This document shows positions 11,301 through 23,690 of a stretch of 64,000 nucleotides of DNA, one piece after another. The position numbers and the translations under genes were made by a program. The notes beneath the pieces are model-generated. The model saw only the letters and a program-made list of their open reading frames with translations, did not search any database and was not told the DNA's origin. The stretch covers positions 30,742,001 through 30,806,000 of the forward strand of contig CM066993.1 in NCBI GenBank assembly GCA_033977485.1, written 5' to 3'. Within the stretch, counting starts at the first letter, position 1. Each line of letters starts with the position of its first letter. Source of the stretch: Hydrangea macrophylla (taxonomy: Eukaryota; Streptophyta; Magnoliopsida; Cornales; Hydrangeaceae).

Positions 11301-12389
11301 CAGATTCCCGGGAAAGACTTCAGTGCTACCTTTGCTCCTGTAGCAAAATTGACTTCAATTCATCTTATTATCTTGCTAGCTGCCTCTTACTCTTGGCCCT
11401 TGCACCAAATGGATGTCAAAAATGCTTTCTAAAATGGGGATTTGGATGAAATTATCTATATGGATCCTCTACCTGGTTTTCGCGCTAAAGGGGAGTATTC
11501 AGGGAAGGTATGTCGTCTTCGAAAATCGTTATATGGACTTAAGCAATCTCCTCGAGCTTGGTTTAACCAGTTCAGTGATGTTATCTTATCTTTGGGTTTC
11601 ACCTGGTGCCATTCTGATCATACTTATTTTACGCATTGTCGAGCTGATGGACGGACGGTTATTATATTGGTATATGTGGATGATATTATTATTACAGGGG
11701 ATGATGTTGTAGGTATTACTAAAGTCAAGAAGGCCCTTAGTCAATCCTTCGATGTTAAGGACTTAGGTTCTCTTCGATATTTTCTCGGGATAAAAGTTGC
11801 TTGCTCTCGTCAGGGAATCTCACTCTCTCAAAGAAAATATACTCTGGATCTTTTACAAGATACAGGTATGATGGGGTGTCATCCTGCCTCCACCCCCATG
11901 GATCCCAATCATAAGCTGTCCATTGAGTCTGGGGAACTTCTTCCTGATGCTTCGGTATATCAGCGGCTTGTTGGTCGTCTTATCTATTTGACCAACACTA
12001 GACCAGACATTACATTTGCAGTAAGTGTAGTGAGTTAGTTTATGCATGCGCCCCGATCATCTCACCTAGATGCTGTTCATCATATTCTTTGGTATCCCAA
12101 AACTTGTCCAGGTCTTAGATTATTTTACTCTGCAGGAACATAGTCTGGGGTGTCCTACTTTACGAATGCAGACTATGCGGGATCTAAGAGTGATCATCGG
12201 TCCACATCTGGGTTGTGCACGTTCTATGGGAATCATCTTATCTCGTGGCAAAGCAAGAAACAAGCTGTGGTTTCTCGTTCTTCTGCTGAGGCAGAATATC
12301 AGGCCATGGCCCAGGGTACATGTGTGCTCCTATGGGTGTGTGCAATATTGAAAGAATTGGGTTTCCCAGTTAGTGGTTATTCTACCTTA
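8360..12389 (+). pseudogene. degenerate copia gag-pol polyprotein (N-terminal and central part)
   Basis: Order seen: gag (about 8440-9066); a gag zinc knuckle near 9130-9180 with two ligands lost (the first Cys is Trp and the His is Tyr); protease with the DSGAS active site near 9437; the integrase zinc domain near 9855-9970; integrase core with HTDVWG near 10035 and a TPEQNGVAERKNR-type stretch near 10310-10350; reverse transcriptase at about 11130-12035 with intact YVDD near 11675; then RNase H, which continues at 22063. In-frame stops occur for example at 9066-9068, 10885-10887, 11430-11432 and 12036-12038. Frameshifts lie near 9680, 10190, 10270-10330 and 10590. It cannot make a functional polyprotein. 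The start is unclear because no good ATG heads the frame. Confidence 0.92.
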
Positions 12390-13404
12390 TTCTGTGTAAC
12401 ACCCTGTAATTTCCTTTTTATTAATAAATGAATACTTCCATTTTATTTCTATTTATAATTTTATTTGGGGTCAAAACATATTTCTATAAATAAAGAAAAT
12501 ATTTTCTGTGGATTTGAAAACTATATTTACACTTTTGAAACAACCCGGAATTTAATTCCTACGCTAATACTATTTCTGTATTTTTATTTTGAACCGAATA
12601 ATACCAGTTTTGTTTTAAATCTGTGTTATACCGCGACCTGGGTGTGGGAGCACGTGAGCTCAACCACACCGGAGAATTTCTTTGTCTTTCTTGGAGCCCA
12701 AATAATTTCTATGTATATGTATATCACAGTTGCCTTCTCTCCCTCACAACTCTCTCTCAGTATCTCAATTTCTCTCTCAATTCTCTCAATCTCTCAACTC
12801 TCTCAAGAACATTAAACAACATACACATACAGTTTATAGATATATAGATACACACATACATAGCTCTATATATATATATATCAAGAACGGAGGAAGAATT
12901 ATTCGAACGACGGAATTCGACGGTGGAAACTCTCGGTCTCAAATTCTCTGTGTAATTAACCTCTGTGAGTAAATTAAACTCACTCTCAACGTATATATAT
13001 GTAAATTTCAGTGTATATATGTGTGTATATGTGTATATATATCAATACACCATTAAAGCTTGAAAATTGGAGTTTTAGAAATCGTAACCAAAATCAATTC
13101 TGTAAATTGGAAATGAAAGATATCGATCCCAATAGACTACGGTTCGAATCCTATGAGTTAATTCATCCGTATCGCGACGTATCGTCGATTTTAAGTTTTG
13201 ACACCCTCACTTTAATCGCGAATATTTAGAGATATAATCCGTATTAGTTAAAATTGATCGCGTATTCTTAATCTACGCGGAAAACCGAGGAGAACCATAT
13301 ATCACATGTCCTGGTACGAACAGAATCTGAAAATGGGTAAAATCAGCTTGAAAAACCAGAAACAGGGGAGAAGACGAAGAAGATGGCATTCTGCAAGAAC
13401 TCGC

Positions 13405-13545
13405 GCGCGCGACCCGCTCGCGCGGACCATTTTCCCCCTTCGCGCGCGCGATCCGCTCGCGCGACCTGTTCTGTCCTTTCGCGCGCGCGATCCGCTCGCG
13501 CGATCTGTCCTCTCCCTCGCTCGCGCGACCCGCTCGCGCGAGGTG
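13405..13545. repeat. CGCGCGAGCG-type word cluster in the Tekay 5' LTR
   Basis: Words such as GACCCGCTCGCGCG and CGCGCGCGATCCGCTCGCGCG recur about eight times with short spacers. The 3' LTR copy (20580-20750) has extra words, an insertion of about 30 bp, which is the largest length difference between the two LTRs. Confidence 0.9.
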
Positions 13546-13844
13546 GCAGTTTTGGCAGTTTGTGTAATTTTTGGTAAGGGACTGTTTGGAAAATATTTTG
13601 GGAAATTTTAAAGAACTGTTTGACAAATACACTATTTTAAAGGCTCACTGTTAGACTTTGGACTTGTAAGAACGATTAAGATCGAGATTTATGTTGAACG
13701 TATATTCAGCTTTGAGATTATTAACCGATACTCCAAAACTATGAACATTGACATACATATTAGGGTCGGGGTTATGTCAACATGCATGTGTGTGAGAAAG
13801 CGTGAAAAGAGTAAATGGTGGCGTTTTGGTGTGCGACCTCAATA

Positions 13845-14190
13845 TCGATCGGATAGTATTCCTGGTATTGGAGGCGACAGTGTTGTTTACGACTTAGATA
13901 TCGATCGGATAGTATTCCTGGTATCTAAGGCGCGCGTTTCGGATATTGATCGGATAGTATTCCTGATATCCGAAGCGATGGTAATAGTGTTGTGTACGAC
14001 TTAGATATCGATCGGATAGTATTCCTGGTATCTAAGGCGCGCGTTTCGGATATTGATCGGATAGTATTCCTGATATCCGGAGCGATGGTTGGTTGTGTTT
14101 GGTTCAGATATCGATCGGATAGTATTCCTGGTATCTGAGACAGTAGTGTGGTGTGTGAATTCAATACCGATCGGATAGTATTCCTGGTAT
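13845..14190. repeat. short tandem motif array in the Tekay 5' LTR
   Basis: GATCGGATAGTATTCCTGGTAT or its GATAT variant occurs seven times at irregular spacing. In most copies TATC or ATATC precedes and GATATC-like sequence follows, so each unit can fold on itself. The same array lies in the 3' LTR at about 21050-21395. Confidence 0.92.
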
Positions 14191-14865
14191 TGGAGGCGAT
14201 AGTGTAGCGTATGAATTGGATGACTGAATACTCATTACTTCTGGTAGCTGAAATGATGTGTTGATTTAATTGGATTGTTCTAAAGGAAAGAATTGGCAAA
14301 ATAAGATGTTTCACAATTCATGTACAATTTCGTATTTATTTATTACTATATTCCCCCGTGATTCATGTTGGAATTGGAACCTTGAATATATTACTGTTAA
14401 AGTTAAATGGTACCGTTGTTTATTTGCTTATATATACATTGCGAGCACTTGTTTATGTTACTCACCAGCTTTCATAAGCTGACGGCGTTGATGCGTCCTT
14501 GACTGTATGTCCAGATTTTCAGGGGCAGGAGCAGCCAGGGTACTTCGACTACGCTAGTTAGAGGCAGGGAACTTTCCAGGAGGCTGCTTATTATTTCCTA
14601 TGTCTTTCATTTTTAAAGTTGTAATAGACTGGAGAATAGCTTTTGAATAAGGGCGTTTTGTGCCTAAGACATTGACTTATGTAATAGTTTAGCAAGTTTT
14701 AAATTTCGAAGCTTATGTTTATTAGTATCCTTTCTTTTAGAAATGTTGTTAAGTTATTTGTTGCAGGGACAATTGGTCATACTCACTTGTCACGACCTAC
14801 GAGTCCATAAAGGAAATTAAATGCTTTCCTGAATTATGCTACGTCGGGGCGTGACAAGCTTTTTT

Positions 14866-14878
14866 TGGTATCAGAGCC
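14866..14878 (+). promoter_or_regulatory. primer binding site of Tekay, initiator tRNA-Met type
   Basis: TGGTATCAGAGCC begins nine bases after the LTR end, a spacing common in Tekay/Del elements. Confidence 0.9.
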
Positions 14879-15029
14879 AGGTTATGGCTCGACCAATTGT
14901 CCAGACACATAGGATCTGCCGTTAAGATAGAATTGAGATAAGATAGTTCGACTTCGTTCCGTGTTTAGTCGCTGTCTATCGTTTAGAATTTTCTTTCTTT
15001 CCGAGAGTTTGACCAAATTCCGTTGATTG

Positions 15030-18000
15030 ATGGATAGGTACCGTTCTCTCGATCCGATGGCTGGAAGAAATCTCAGGAATCGTCCCGCTATTGAAGATGC
15101 ACCCCCGGTAATAGATCCAACCGGAATGTTCGAGGCTTTTGTAAGAAGATTGGAGAGGGTTAGTGATCAAAATGCGAGGAACAATAATCAGAATGGGAAT
15201 TACAACGGGAATGGAAGGCAAGCCCACCAGACTGGAGACAAGCTTCTCAAAGAGTTTCGCGCCCTGCGACCTGAGTATTTTGCGGGGACTGATGAACCCT
15301 GGCAAGCGGAACAGTGGCTACGTCAGATGGAGCGTATCTTTGAGACCATAGAGTGCACTGATCTGGAGAAGAAGCGTCTAGCTATCTTTCAGCTGTCTTA
15401 TGCAGCGGCTGATTGGTGGGATGCAGAAAAGGCGACGATAGGGGAAGAAGCTGCAAGGAGAATGCCATGGGTGGTGTTCAAGGAAAGGTTTCTTGAGAAG
15501 TATTTCCCCGAAGAAGAGAAGGACAAGAGAGAGAAAGAGTTTATGGAGTTGACTCAAGGGAATCTGACTGTCCGAGAGTACACTACTCGATTTGAGCGTC
15601 TATCTCGCTTTGCTCCACATATGGTGGACACACCCCAGAAGAAAATCAAGAAGTATCACCGGGGTCTCAACCTGTCTCTTCGACATCTGACTATGGGGCA
15701 TCTGGGCCAATCATTTGAAGCCCTAGTGAGATTGGCTACGGGGTTAGAAAATGATGGTTGTCAGAACTCGAAGCCGTTTGGAAATCGACCTCCGCAGAAG
15801 GGATATTCAGGACAGAAACCTGGGTACCCTCAAGGACAGAAAAGGACCTGGGATGGAGGAAAGAAACCACAACAGACACAAGCAGTTCAGCAGTATCAGC
15901 CTCTAGCAATAGAAGGGGCCAAAAACAATAACTGCTTCAATTGTGGAATTCCCGGTCATCGAGCTAAAGATTGCAGAGCACCTAGGCGTGCGTATCGTCC
16001 AGGAGTCGTGTGCTATAACTGTGGCATGCCCGGTCACATAAGTCCTGAATGCAAGGCCCCTAGGAAAGGCAACTATGGTCAACAAGGACAGGCCCGCCTG
16101 AATGCTGTTATTCCCGAGGCTGCTGGTTATGAAGAAACAGGGTATGAAGGAGGTGCTTATGAGGAGGGACTGCCTGAACAACGAGCAGTGGAAGGTACTC
16201 TAACCTTGTTTAACTCTCATGTTAAAGTTTTATTCGACACGGGTGCTACACATTCTTTTATATCTGTTAAGATCGTTCAGAAGTTGGGTATCGTACCGCA
16301 TCGTTTAGAGGAAGCTTTGAGTGCTGTCTCACCCTTAGGGACCACAGTCAAGTTATTACATGTGTGTAAGGATTGTCCTCTACGGTTAGGAGACCGCGAA
16401 CTTTTTGCAAGATTGGTGGTTCTGTCGATGAAGGAGTTCGATATAATCCTGGGAATGGATTGGCTCGAGAAGAATGATGCGAAGTTGGATTGTGCAAGGA
16501 AGAAGATCACATTTGCGGACAAGGGGAATCGACTCTTCGATTTCCAATGTAACCCTTCGGGTGATATGTTCCTCACTAGATGCCTAGCAAACATTGAGGT
16601 TGTCAGTACAGAGGTGACAGTATCATCTATACCGGTAATCAAAGAGTTCGAGGAAGTATTCCGAGATATTTCAGGATTACCGCCGGAAAGGGACATAGAA
16701 TTCTGTGTGCAATTGGTGCCAGGTACTCGACCTATAACCAAGGTTCCCTACAGGATGGCCCCTACAGAGTTGTTGGAGCTGAAGGAACAAGTTCAAGAAC
16801 TCGAGAAGTTGGGTTTTGTTCGTCCAAGTACTTCACCCTGGGGAGCACCAGTGTTGTTTGTGAAGAAGAAGGATGGGTCGATGCGGTTGTGTATTGACTA
16901 CCGAGAACTGAATAAGGTTACTATCAAGAATAAGTATCCTTTACCTCGGATAGACGATCTGTTTGATCAGTTGCAAGGAGCTACGACCTTTTCTAAGATT
17001 GATCTACGGTCAGGGTATCACCAGTTGAGGGTGCGGAAGGAAGACATACCTAAGACTGCTTTCAGGACGAGATACGCACACTATGAGTTCTTAGTGATGC
17101 CGTTTGGGATGACGAATGCTCCGGCTGTGTTTATGGACTTGATGAACAGAGTATTCAAGCCCTATTTGGATCAATTCGTTATTGTCTTTATTGATGATAT
17201 TTTGATCTATTCCAAGTCAGAGGAAGAGCATGAACAACACCTGAGGATCGCGTTGCAGACTCTCAAGGATCACCGCCTGTATGCTAAATTCAGCAAGTGT
17301 GAATTCTGGCTTCAGGAAGTTAAGTTTCTCGGGCATGTGATCTCTCAACAAGGAATCGCGGTTGACTCATCAAAGACCGATGCAGTGGCGAATTGGACTC
17401 GGCCGACCAATGCTACAGAAGTCAGAAGTTTTCTGGGACTCGCCGGTTACTATCGGAGATTTGTAGAAGGTTTCTCAAAGATAGCAGCCCCGTTAACCGG
17501 TTTGACTAAGAAAGATTTGAAGTTTGAATGGACTGATAAGCATGAACGCGCTTTTCTGGAATTGAAAGAGAGATTGACAACAGCGCCAGTGCTTGCGATA
17601 CCAAGGGATGGTGAGAAGTTCACTATTTTTAGTGACGCCTCGTATCAAGGATTGGGATGTGTCCTTATGCAAGTCGGAAAGGTTATCGCATATGGTTCAC
17701 GCCAGTTGAAGCCGAATGAATTGAATTACCCAACTCATGATTTGGAACTGGCAGCAGTTGTGTTTGCGCTCAAGATCTGGAGACACTACCTCTATGGGGA
17801 GAAGTTTGATTTATTCTCGGACCACAAGAGCCTTAAGTATTTGTTTACTCAGAAGGAGTTGAACATGAGGCAACGTAGGTGGATGGAGCTGATTAAGGAC
17901 TACGACTTCACATTAGAGTACCACCCTGGTAAGGCTAACGTAGTCGCTGACGTCCTAAGTCGGAAGCCTCGAGGAATGATTGCTTCATTGATGTTGAGGG

Positions 18001-19529
18001 AATGGAAAGCTTTAGAGACAATCGCAGAATTTGATATGCAGATTTCTGAAGGAAGTGGTGGACATCACTTTGGATGCCTCGTGGTACAACCAACACTGGT
18101 GAGTCGAATCATCGAAGCCACAAAGGAAGATGAGAAGTTTCAAGTATGGTTCGCAAAGATGTTAGAGAAGGACCCGACAGAATGGAAGGTTGGGGCCGAT
18201 GGAGGATACCGATGTCGAGACAGATTGTGTGTGCCAGATTTGAGAGAATTGAGGAAAGATATTCTCGAAGAAGCACATAAATCAAGACTGACAGTACACC
18301 AAGGAGGAACAAAGATGTATAAGGATTTGAAGAGGAACTTCTGGTGGGAAGGGATGAAGCGAGAAGTAGCCGAGTTTGTGTCTAAATGTTTGACTTGTCA
18401 ACAAGTGAAGGCCGAACATCAGAGACCCTCGGGATTGTTGCAACCCTTACCTGTTCCAGGATGGAAGTGGGAGCACATAACTATGGATTTCGTGGTTGGA
18501 TTACCCCGGTCACAACAGAATCATGACGCGATTTGGGTAATTGTGGATCGTTTGACGAAGTCTGCACACTTTATCGCGTACAATATGACTTACCCAGTAG
18601 AAAGGATGAGTCGAATGTACCTACAGCAAGTGGTGCGACTGCACGGTGCACCTGTGTCGATTGTATCAGACCGCGATGCACGTTTTACCTCGGGATTTTG
18701 GGAAAGTTTGCAGAAGGCTATGGAAACTTCGCTCAAGATGAGTACTGCTTTCCATCCTCAGACCGATGGACAGACCGAGCGTGTTAATCAGATTATGGAA
18801 GATATGCTCAGAGCTTGTGCAATTGACTTTGAAGAGTCTTGGGAGACGCACTTACCATTGGTTGAATTTGCGTATAACAACAGTTATCACTCAAGTATTG
18901 GAATGGCGCCGTTCGAAGCTTTGTACGGACGACCTTGTCGATCTCCGTTGTGTTGGGCTGAAGTGGGAGACACGGAACTTTTGGGACCAGATTTGGTGAG
19001 AGAGACCAATGAGAAGATTTCACTGGTCAAGGAAAGGATGACAACTGCATAGAGTAGACACAAGAGTTATGCGGATCGACGACGAAAGGACTTGGAGTTC
19101 AGTATCGGTGATCACGTACTCCTTAAGGTTTCACCTGTTCGTGGAATAGTACGTTTTGGTCAGAAGAGAGGAAAGCTGGCACCTCGTTTCATCGGACCGT
19201 TCGAGGTTTTGGAGCGTGTTGGGAAAGTGGCTTATCGACTCGCGTTGCCACCAAAGATGTCTGGTGTTCATAATGTGTTCCATGTCAGTATGTTAAGGAA
19301 ATACATACGGGATCCTTCACATGTGGTTAATTTTGATGATATTGAGACGAGTCAGAATGTTGCCTACAAGGATAGACCCGTGAGGATTCTTGACCAGAGT
19401 ATCAAGAGGCTGAGAAGAAGGGACGTTCCTTTGGTTAAGGTTCAGTGGAGGCATCATGACGAAGGAGAAGCGTCGTGGGAGTTAGAGTCGGACATGAGGA
19501 CTAGATACCCCGAGTTGTTTCAGGATTAG
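15030..19529 (+). pseudogene. Tekay gag-pol polyprotein with one in-frame TAG
   Basis: It encodes the full set needed for reverse transcription and integration. The first ATG of the frame is at 15030. Approximate residues: gag 70-245; two CCHC knuckles at 302-315 and 328-341; aspartic protease with DTGATHS at 403; reverse transcriptase 565-745 with FIDD near 720; RNase H with its first Asp near 869; integrase zinc domain near 1084-1123; integrase catalytic Asp 1153, Asp 1214 and Glu 1250 (D-X35-E). The frame stops at TAG 19050-19052 and continues in the same phase to 19529. That tail has the GPFEVLERVG linker and a chromodomain-like VKVQWRHHDEGEASWELE near 19435. A CAG to TAG change, a common methylation-decay mutation, explains the stop. 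Otherwise the frame is open, so the copy could supply a chromodomain-less polyprotein. Confidence 0.95.
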
Positions 19530-19560
19530 TTAGCTCAGATTTCGGGGCGAAATCTCTGTT

Positions 19561-19573
19561 AAGGTGGGTAGAG
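19561..19573 (+). promoter_or_regulatory. polypurine tract of Tekay
   Basis: AAGGTGGGTAGAG directly precedes the 3' LTR start TGTAACACC. Confidence 0.8.
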
Positions 19574-22062
19574 TGTAACACCCTGTAATTTCCTTTTTAT
19601 TAATAAATGAATACTTCCATTTTATTTCTATTTATAATTTTATTTGGGGTCAAAACATAATCTCTATAAATAAAGAAAATATTTTCTGTGGATTTGAAAA
19701 CTATATTTACACTTTTGAAACAACCCGGAATTTAATTCCTACGCTAATACTATTTCTGTATTTTTATTTTGAACCGAATAATACCAGTTTTGTTTTAAAT
19801 CTGTGTTATACCGCGACGTGGGTGTGGGAGCACGTGAGCTCAACCACACCGGAGAATTTCTTTGTCTTTCTTGGAGCCCAAATAATTTCTATGTATATGT
19901 ATATCACAGTTGCCTTCTCTCCCTCACAACTCTCTCTCAGTATCTCAATTTCTCTCTCAATTCTCTCAATCTCTCAACTCTCTCAAGAACATTAAACAAC
20001 ATACACATACAGTTTATAGATATATAGATACACACATACATAGCTCTATATATATATATCAAGAACGGAGGAAGAATTATTCGAACGACGGAATTCGACG
20101 GCGGAAACTCTCGGTCTCAAATTCTCTGTGTAATTAACCTCTGTGAGTAAATTAAACTCACTCTCAACGTATATATATGTAAATTTTAGTGTATATATGT
20201 GTGTATATGTGTATATATATCAATACACCATTAAAGCTTGAAAATTGGAGTTTTAGAAATCGTAACCAAAATCAATTCTGTAAATTGGAAATGAAAGATA
20301 TCGATCCCAATAGACTACGGTTCGAATCCTACGAGTTAATTCATCCGTATCGCGACGTATCGTCGATTTTAAGTTTTGACACCCTCACTTTAATCGCGAA
20401 TATTTAGAGATATAATCCGTATTAGTTAAAATTGATCGCGTATTCTTAATCTACGCGGAAAACCGAGGAGAACCATATATCACATGTCCTGGTACGAACA
20501 GAATCTGAAAATGGGTAAAATCAGCTTGAAAAACCAGAAACAGGGGAGAAGACGAAGAAGATGGCATTCTGCAAGAACTCGCGTGCGCGACCCGCTCGCG
20601 CGAGGCTCGCTCGCGCGGCCCGCTCGCGCGGACCATTTCCCCCCTTCGCGCGCGCGATACGCTCGCGCGACCTGTTCTGCCCTTTCGCGCGTGCGATCCG
20701 CTCGCGCGATCTGTCCTCCCCCTCGCTCGCGTGTCCCGCTCGCGCGAGGTGGCAGTTTTGGCAGTTTGTGTAATTTTTGGTAAGGGACTGTTTGGAAAAT
20801 ATTTTGGGAAATTTTAAAGAACTGTTTGACAAATACACTGTTTTAAAGGCTCACTGTTAGAATTTGGACTTGTAAGAACGATTAAGATCGAGATTTATGT
20901 TGAACGTATATTCAGCTTTGAGATTATTAACCGATACTGCAAAACTATGAACATTGACATACATATTAGGGTCGGGGTTATGTCAACATGCATGTGTGTG
21001 AGAAAGCGTGAAAAGAGTAAATGGTGGCGTTTTGGTGTGCGACCTCAATATCGATCGGATAGTATTCCTGGTATTGGAGGCGACAGTGTTGTTTACGACT
21101 TAGATATCGATCGGATAGTATTCCTGGTATCTAAGGCGCGCGTTTCGGATATTGATCGGATAGTATTCCTGATATCCGAAGCGATGGTAATAGTGTTGTG
21201 TACGACTTAGATATCGATCGGATAGTATTCCTGGTATCTAAGGCGCGCGTTTCGGATATTGATCGGATAGTATTCCTGATATCCGGAGCGATGGTTGGTT
21301 GTGTTTGGTCTAGATATCGATCGGATAGTATTCCTGGTATCTGAGACAGTAGTGTGGTGTGTGACTTCAATACCGATCGGATAGTATTCCTGGTATTGGA
21401 GGCGATAGTGTAGCGTATGAATTGGATGATTGAATACTCATTACTTCTGGTAGCTGAAATGATGTGTTGATTTAATTGGATTGTTCTAAAGGAAAGAATT
21501 GGCAAAATAAGATGTTTCACAATTCATGTACAATTTCGTATTTATTTATTACTATATTCCCCCGTGATTCATGTTGGAATTGGAACCTTGAATATATTAC
21601 TGTTAAAGTTAAATGGTACCGTTGTTTATTTACTTATATATACATTGCGAGCACTTGTTTATGTTACTCACCAGCTTTCATAAGCTGACGGCGTTGATGC
21701 GTCCTGGACTGTATGTCCAGATTTTCAGGGGCAGGAGCAGCCAGGGTACTTCGACTACGCTAGTTAGAGGCAGGGAACTTTCCAGGAGGCTGCTTATTAT
21801 TTCCTATGTCTTTCATTTTTAAAGTTGTAATAGACTGGAGAATAGCTTTTGAATAAGGGCGTTTTGTGCTTAAGACATTGACTTATGAAATAGTTTAGCA
21901 AGTTTTAAATTTCGAAGCTTATGTTTATTAGTATCCTTTCTTTTAGAAATGTTGTTAAGTTATTTGTTGCAGGGACAATTGGTCATACTCACTTGTCACG
22001 ACCTACGAGTCCATAAAGGAAATTAAATGCTTTCCTGAATTATGCTACGTCGGGGCGTGACA
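19574..22062 (+). repeat. 3' LTR of the Tekay element
   Basis: 2489 bp and near-identical to 12395-14856. It differs mainly by a gain of GC-rich words near 20600, a 2-bp TA difference near 20055, and scattered substitutions. Ends GTGACA, followed by TTCTG. Confidence 0.95.
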
Positions 22063-22295
22063 TTCTGTGATAACAAGTCTGCTCTTATGCTTGCCTCTGA
22101 CTCAATTCTCCATGAACGTACGAAGCATATTGAAGTCGACATTCACTTCATTAGAGAAAAAGTTCGATCTGGAATCATCGTCCCAGAATTTGTGCCTTCC
22201 ACTGATCAAATTGCCGATATGTTTACAAAGTCCGTTGGTCCTTCACTTCTACAGTCATCTTTGGTCAAGTTGGGTCTGATCGATATGTTTACATC
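22063..22295 (+). pseudogene. copia RNase H C-terminus, downstream of the Tekay insertion
   Basis: After the second TTCTG copy the frame resumes with FCDNKSALMLA, the RNase H motif with its Asp, then HIEVDIHFIREK and QIADMFTKS, typical of the C-terminus of copia RNase H. This continues the polyprotein that breaks off at 12394, so the Tekay element entered inside RNase H. Confidence 0.9.
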
Positions 22296-22483
22296 TGTTG
22301 GAATATATTGTGATTATGGTCAAATCCAATCACGAGTTTTTAGGATTAGATTGATTATGATTGATTGTAAACTGTTTATTTTCTTTCTTTATCTTTCCTT
22401 TTTTGGTTTTCTTAGTTTGTATATAAACCTATACAGATTGGATGAATAATACATTAAAATTATTCCTCTCATCTCTTTCTTTT
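22296..22483 (+). repeat. 3' LTR of the short-LTR copia
   Basis: 188 bp, TGTTGGAATATATTG to TCTCTTTCTTTT, followed by the duplication CACTC at 22484-22488. No clear polypurine tract precedes it. Confidence 0.92.
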
Positions 22484-22612
22484 CACTCCATTGGCCAATG
22501 CAGTGGGACCTACGATTAAACAACATTTTATTTAATCGTATGTCCCACTGTGTTTTGTTTAATCATAGGACCCATTATATTGAACAATGGGATGCTTGGG
22601 TTATGCTCACCC

Positions 22613-23682
22613 AACCCTTAAATGGATGAGCAAAAATGCACTCACCATTTAAAGACTCCTACCTTATCCTGTGATTACAAATCTACATATTCACGCCATA
22701 TATCATAACTATCCATTGATCACAATGTTGTAAGAACCGGTGGAGACAGAATTTTTAATTAGGAGTTGGGATTAGATAACGTGCATTAGAGTAATGGGAA
22801 GTGTACAGTCAGCCAGTAGAGTAGTAAATTTTTTCCTTCAGTGGTGTCATCCAATAATTTGAACACTACAGAGAAAAAAAAAGAACTAATTTTACGCGTG
22901 CATTAAATTGGCTTCAACAAAATTGACCAATTTTTTTTTTTTATATATCTTAAAATTATGAATAAAATAAAAAAAAACTTGACTAATTACTTGAACATTT
23001 ACTTCAAACAAAAATGTTTCAATGATTAAAGGACACCGTTCACGGCAATTCTATTTTTATATTTAGAAAATGTTGTATTATATGCTCTCTGATTATGACG
23101 TTAAAATACATATTTTTCAATGTAACGGAACAATTATTCTCTCATTAATTATCTATTTGGTTGAACAATTGAATTGATGATTACCTATTATGGAATATAT
23201 GAACCTGGACAAGTTATAAAATTGATACCAGTCTCTTATTTTTTACATTGTTTCAGTGGGTCAAGTAAGTGGAAAACAATTATCAAAGCATAAAACTATG
23301 TATATAAATTTAGTAATTTACAATTCATCAAATTGAGTGGATTCAATATGTAGCTTCGCCCCCTGTTTACAGCTCACCCCAGCCATATTTAACCTTCTCC
23401 CCTGGTTGTAAGCTAATATAGAATTTTTTTTCCCCGGGGGGTTAATATATAGATTCACTAACTGTTAACAGCACACAATGAAATAGAATCTCGTCCAGAG
23501 TCCAAACCAAACTTTTATTTGGTTTTATTATTATTATAAAAATCAGTTCTTATTTGCATTTTTAAGTTAACATGGACTCCTATGTACCTAAATAGCAGCT
23601 ATAACAGTACAAAACTATCTAGAATTAGTTGTTTTCTAAAATATCGAATCCTTCTTGTGGCACAGTGTCACACAAACAATCT
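22613..23682. other. AT-rich non-coding DNA
   Basis: No gene, LTR or inverted repeat recognised. It has several A/T homopolymer runs (for example near 22930-22945). Confidence 0.6.
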
Positions 23683-23690
23683 ATAAACAA

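Larger units (their letters stand above)
12395..14856 (+). repeat. 5' LTR of the Tekay element
   Basis: 2462 bp. It contains a (TA)n tract near 12870-12881, a cluster of GC-rich words (13405-13545) and an array of GATCGGATAGTATTCCTG repeats (13845-14190). It ends GTCGGGGCGTGACA. Confidence 0.95.
12395..22062 (+). mobile_element. Tekay-type chromovirus (Ty3/gypsy), 9.7 kb, nearly intact
   Basis: Flanked by TTCTG (12390-12394 and 22063-22067). LTRs of 2462 and 2489 bp start TGTAACACCCTG and end GGGGCGTGACA. A tRNA-Met primer site, one gag-pol frame with a single stop, a C-terminal chromodomain-like segment and a polypurine tract complete it. Roughly two dozen substitutions between LTRs were seen by eye, about 1 per cent, so the insertion is fairly recent. 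The Tekay assignment rests on gag and RT sequence character and the chromodomain-like end. Confidence 0.95.
7782..22483 (+). mobile_element. old Ty1/copia element with 187-bp LTRs, interrupted by a Tekay element
   Basis: Both LTRs start TGTTGGAATA and end TCTCTTTCTTTT, and the element is flanked by the 5-bp duplication CACTC (7777-7781 and 22484-22488). Without the Tekay insert (12395-22062) and one TTCTG it is about 5 kb. Gag, protease, integrase, reverse transcriptase and RNase H are all recognisable in the normal copia order but carry many stops and frameshifts. Short LTRs fit lineages such as Ale, but I cannot fix the lineage. Confidence 0.93.
7759..22612. mobile_element. MITE of about 140 bp, split by a copia insertion (7759-7781 and 22489-22612)
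   Basis: The left end GGGTGAGCATAACGCAACCA and the reverse complement of the right end GGGTGAGCATAACCCAAGCA are terminal inverted repeats. The similarity continues as CTCCATTGGCCAATG on one side and ATCCCATTGTTCAATA on the other once the insert is removed. The middle is itself palindromic (CTACGATTAAA and TTTAATCGTA, about 22509-22547). The copia element with its CACTC duplication sits 18-23 bp inside the left arm. I could not define the MITE's own target duplication. Confidence 0.75.

Noticed and set aside
13273..13632. Arg/Ala-rich open frames on both strands, also at 20451-20838 and 32579-32921
   Set aside because: They are produced by CGCGCGAGCG word clusters, which lack stop codons.
14866..14878. 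tRNA gene fragments at the primer binding sites
   Set aside because: Only 12-18 bases complementary to tRNA 3' ends; no cloverleaf around any of them.
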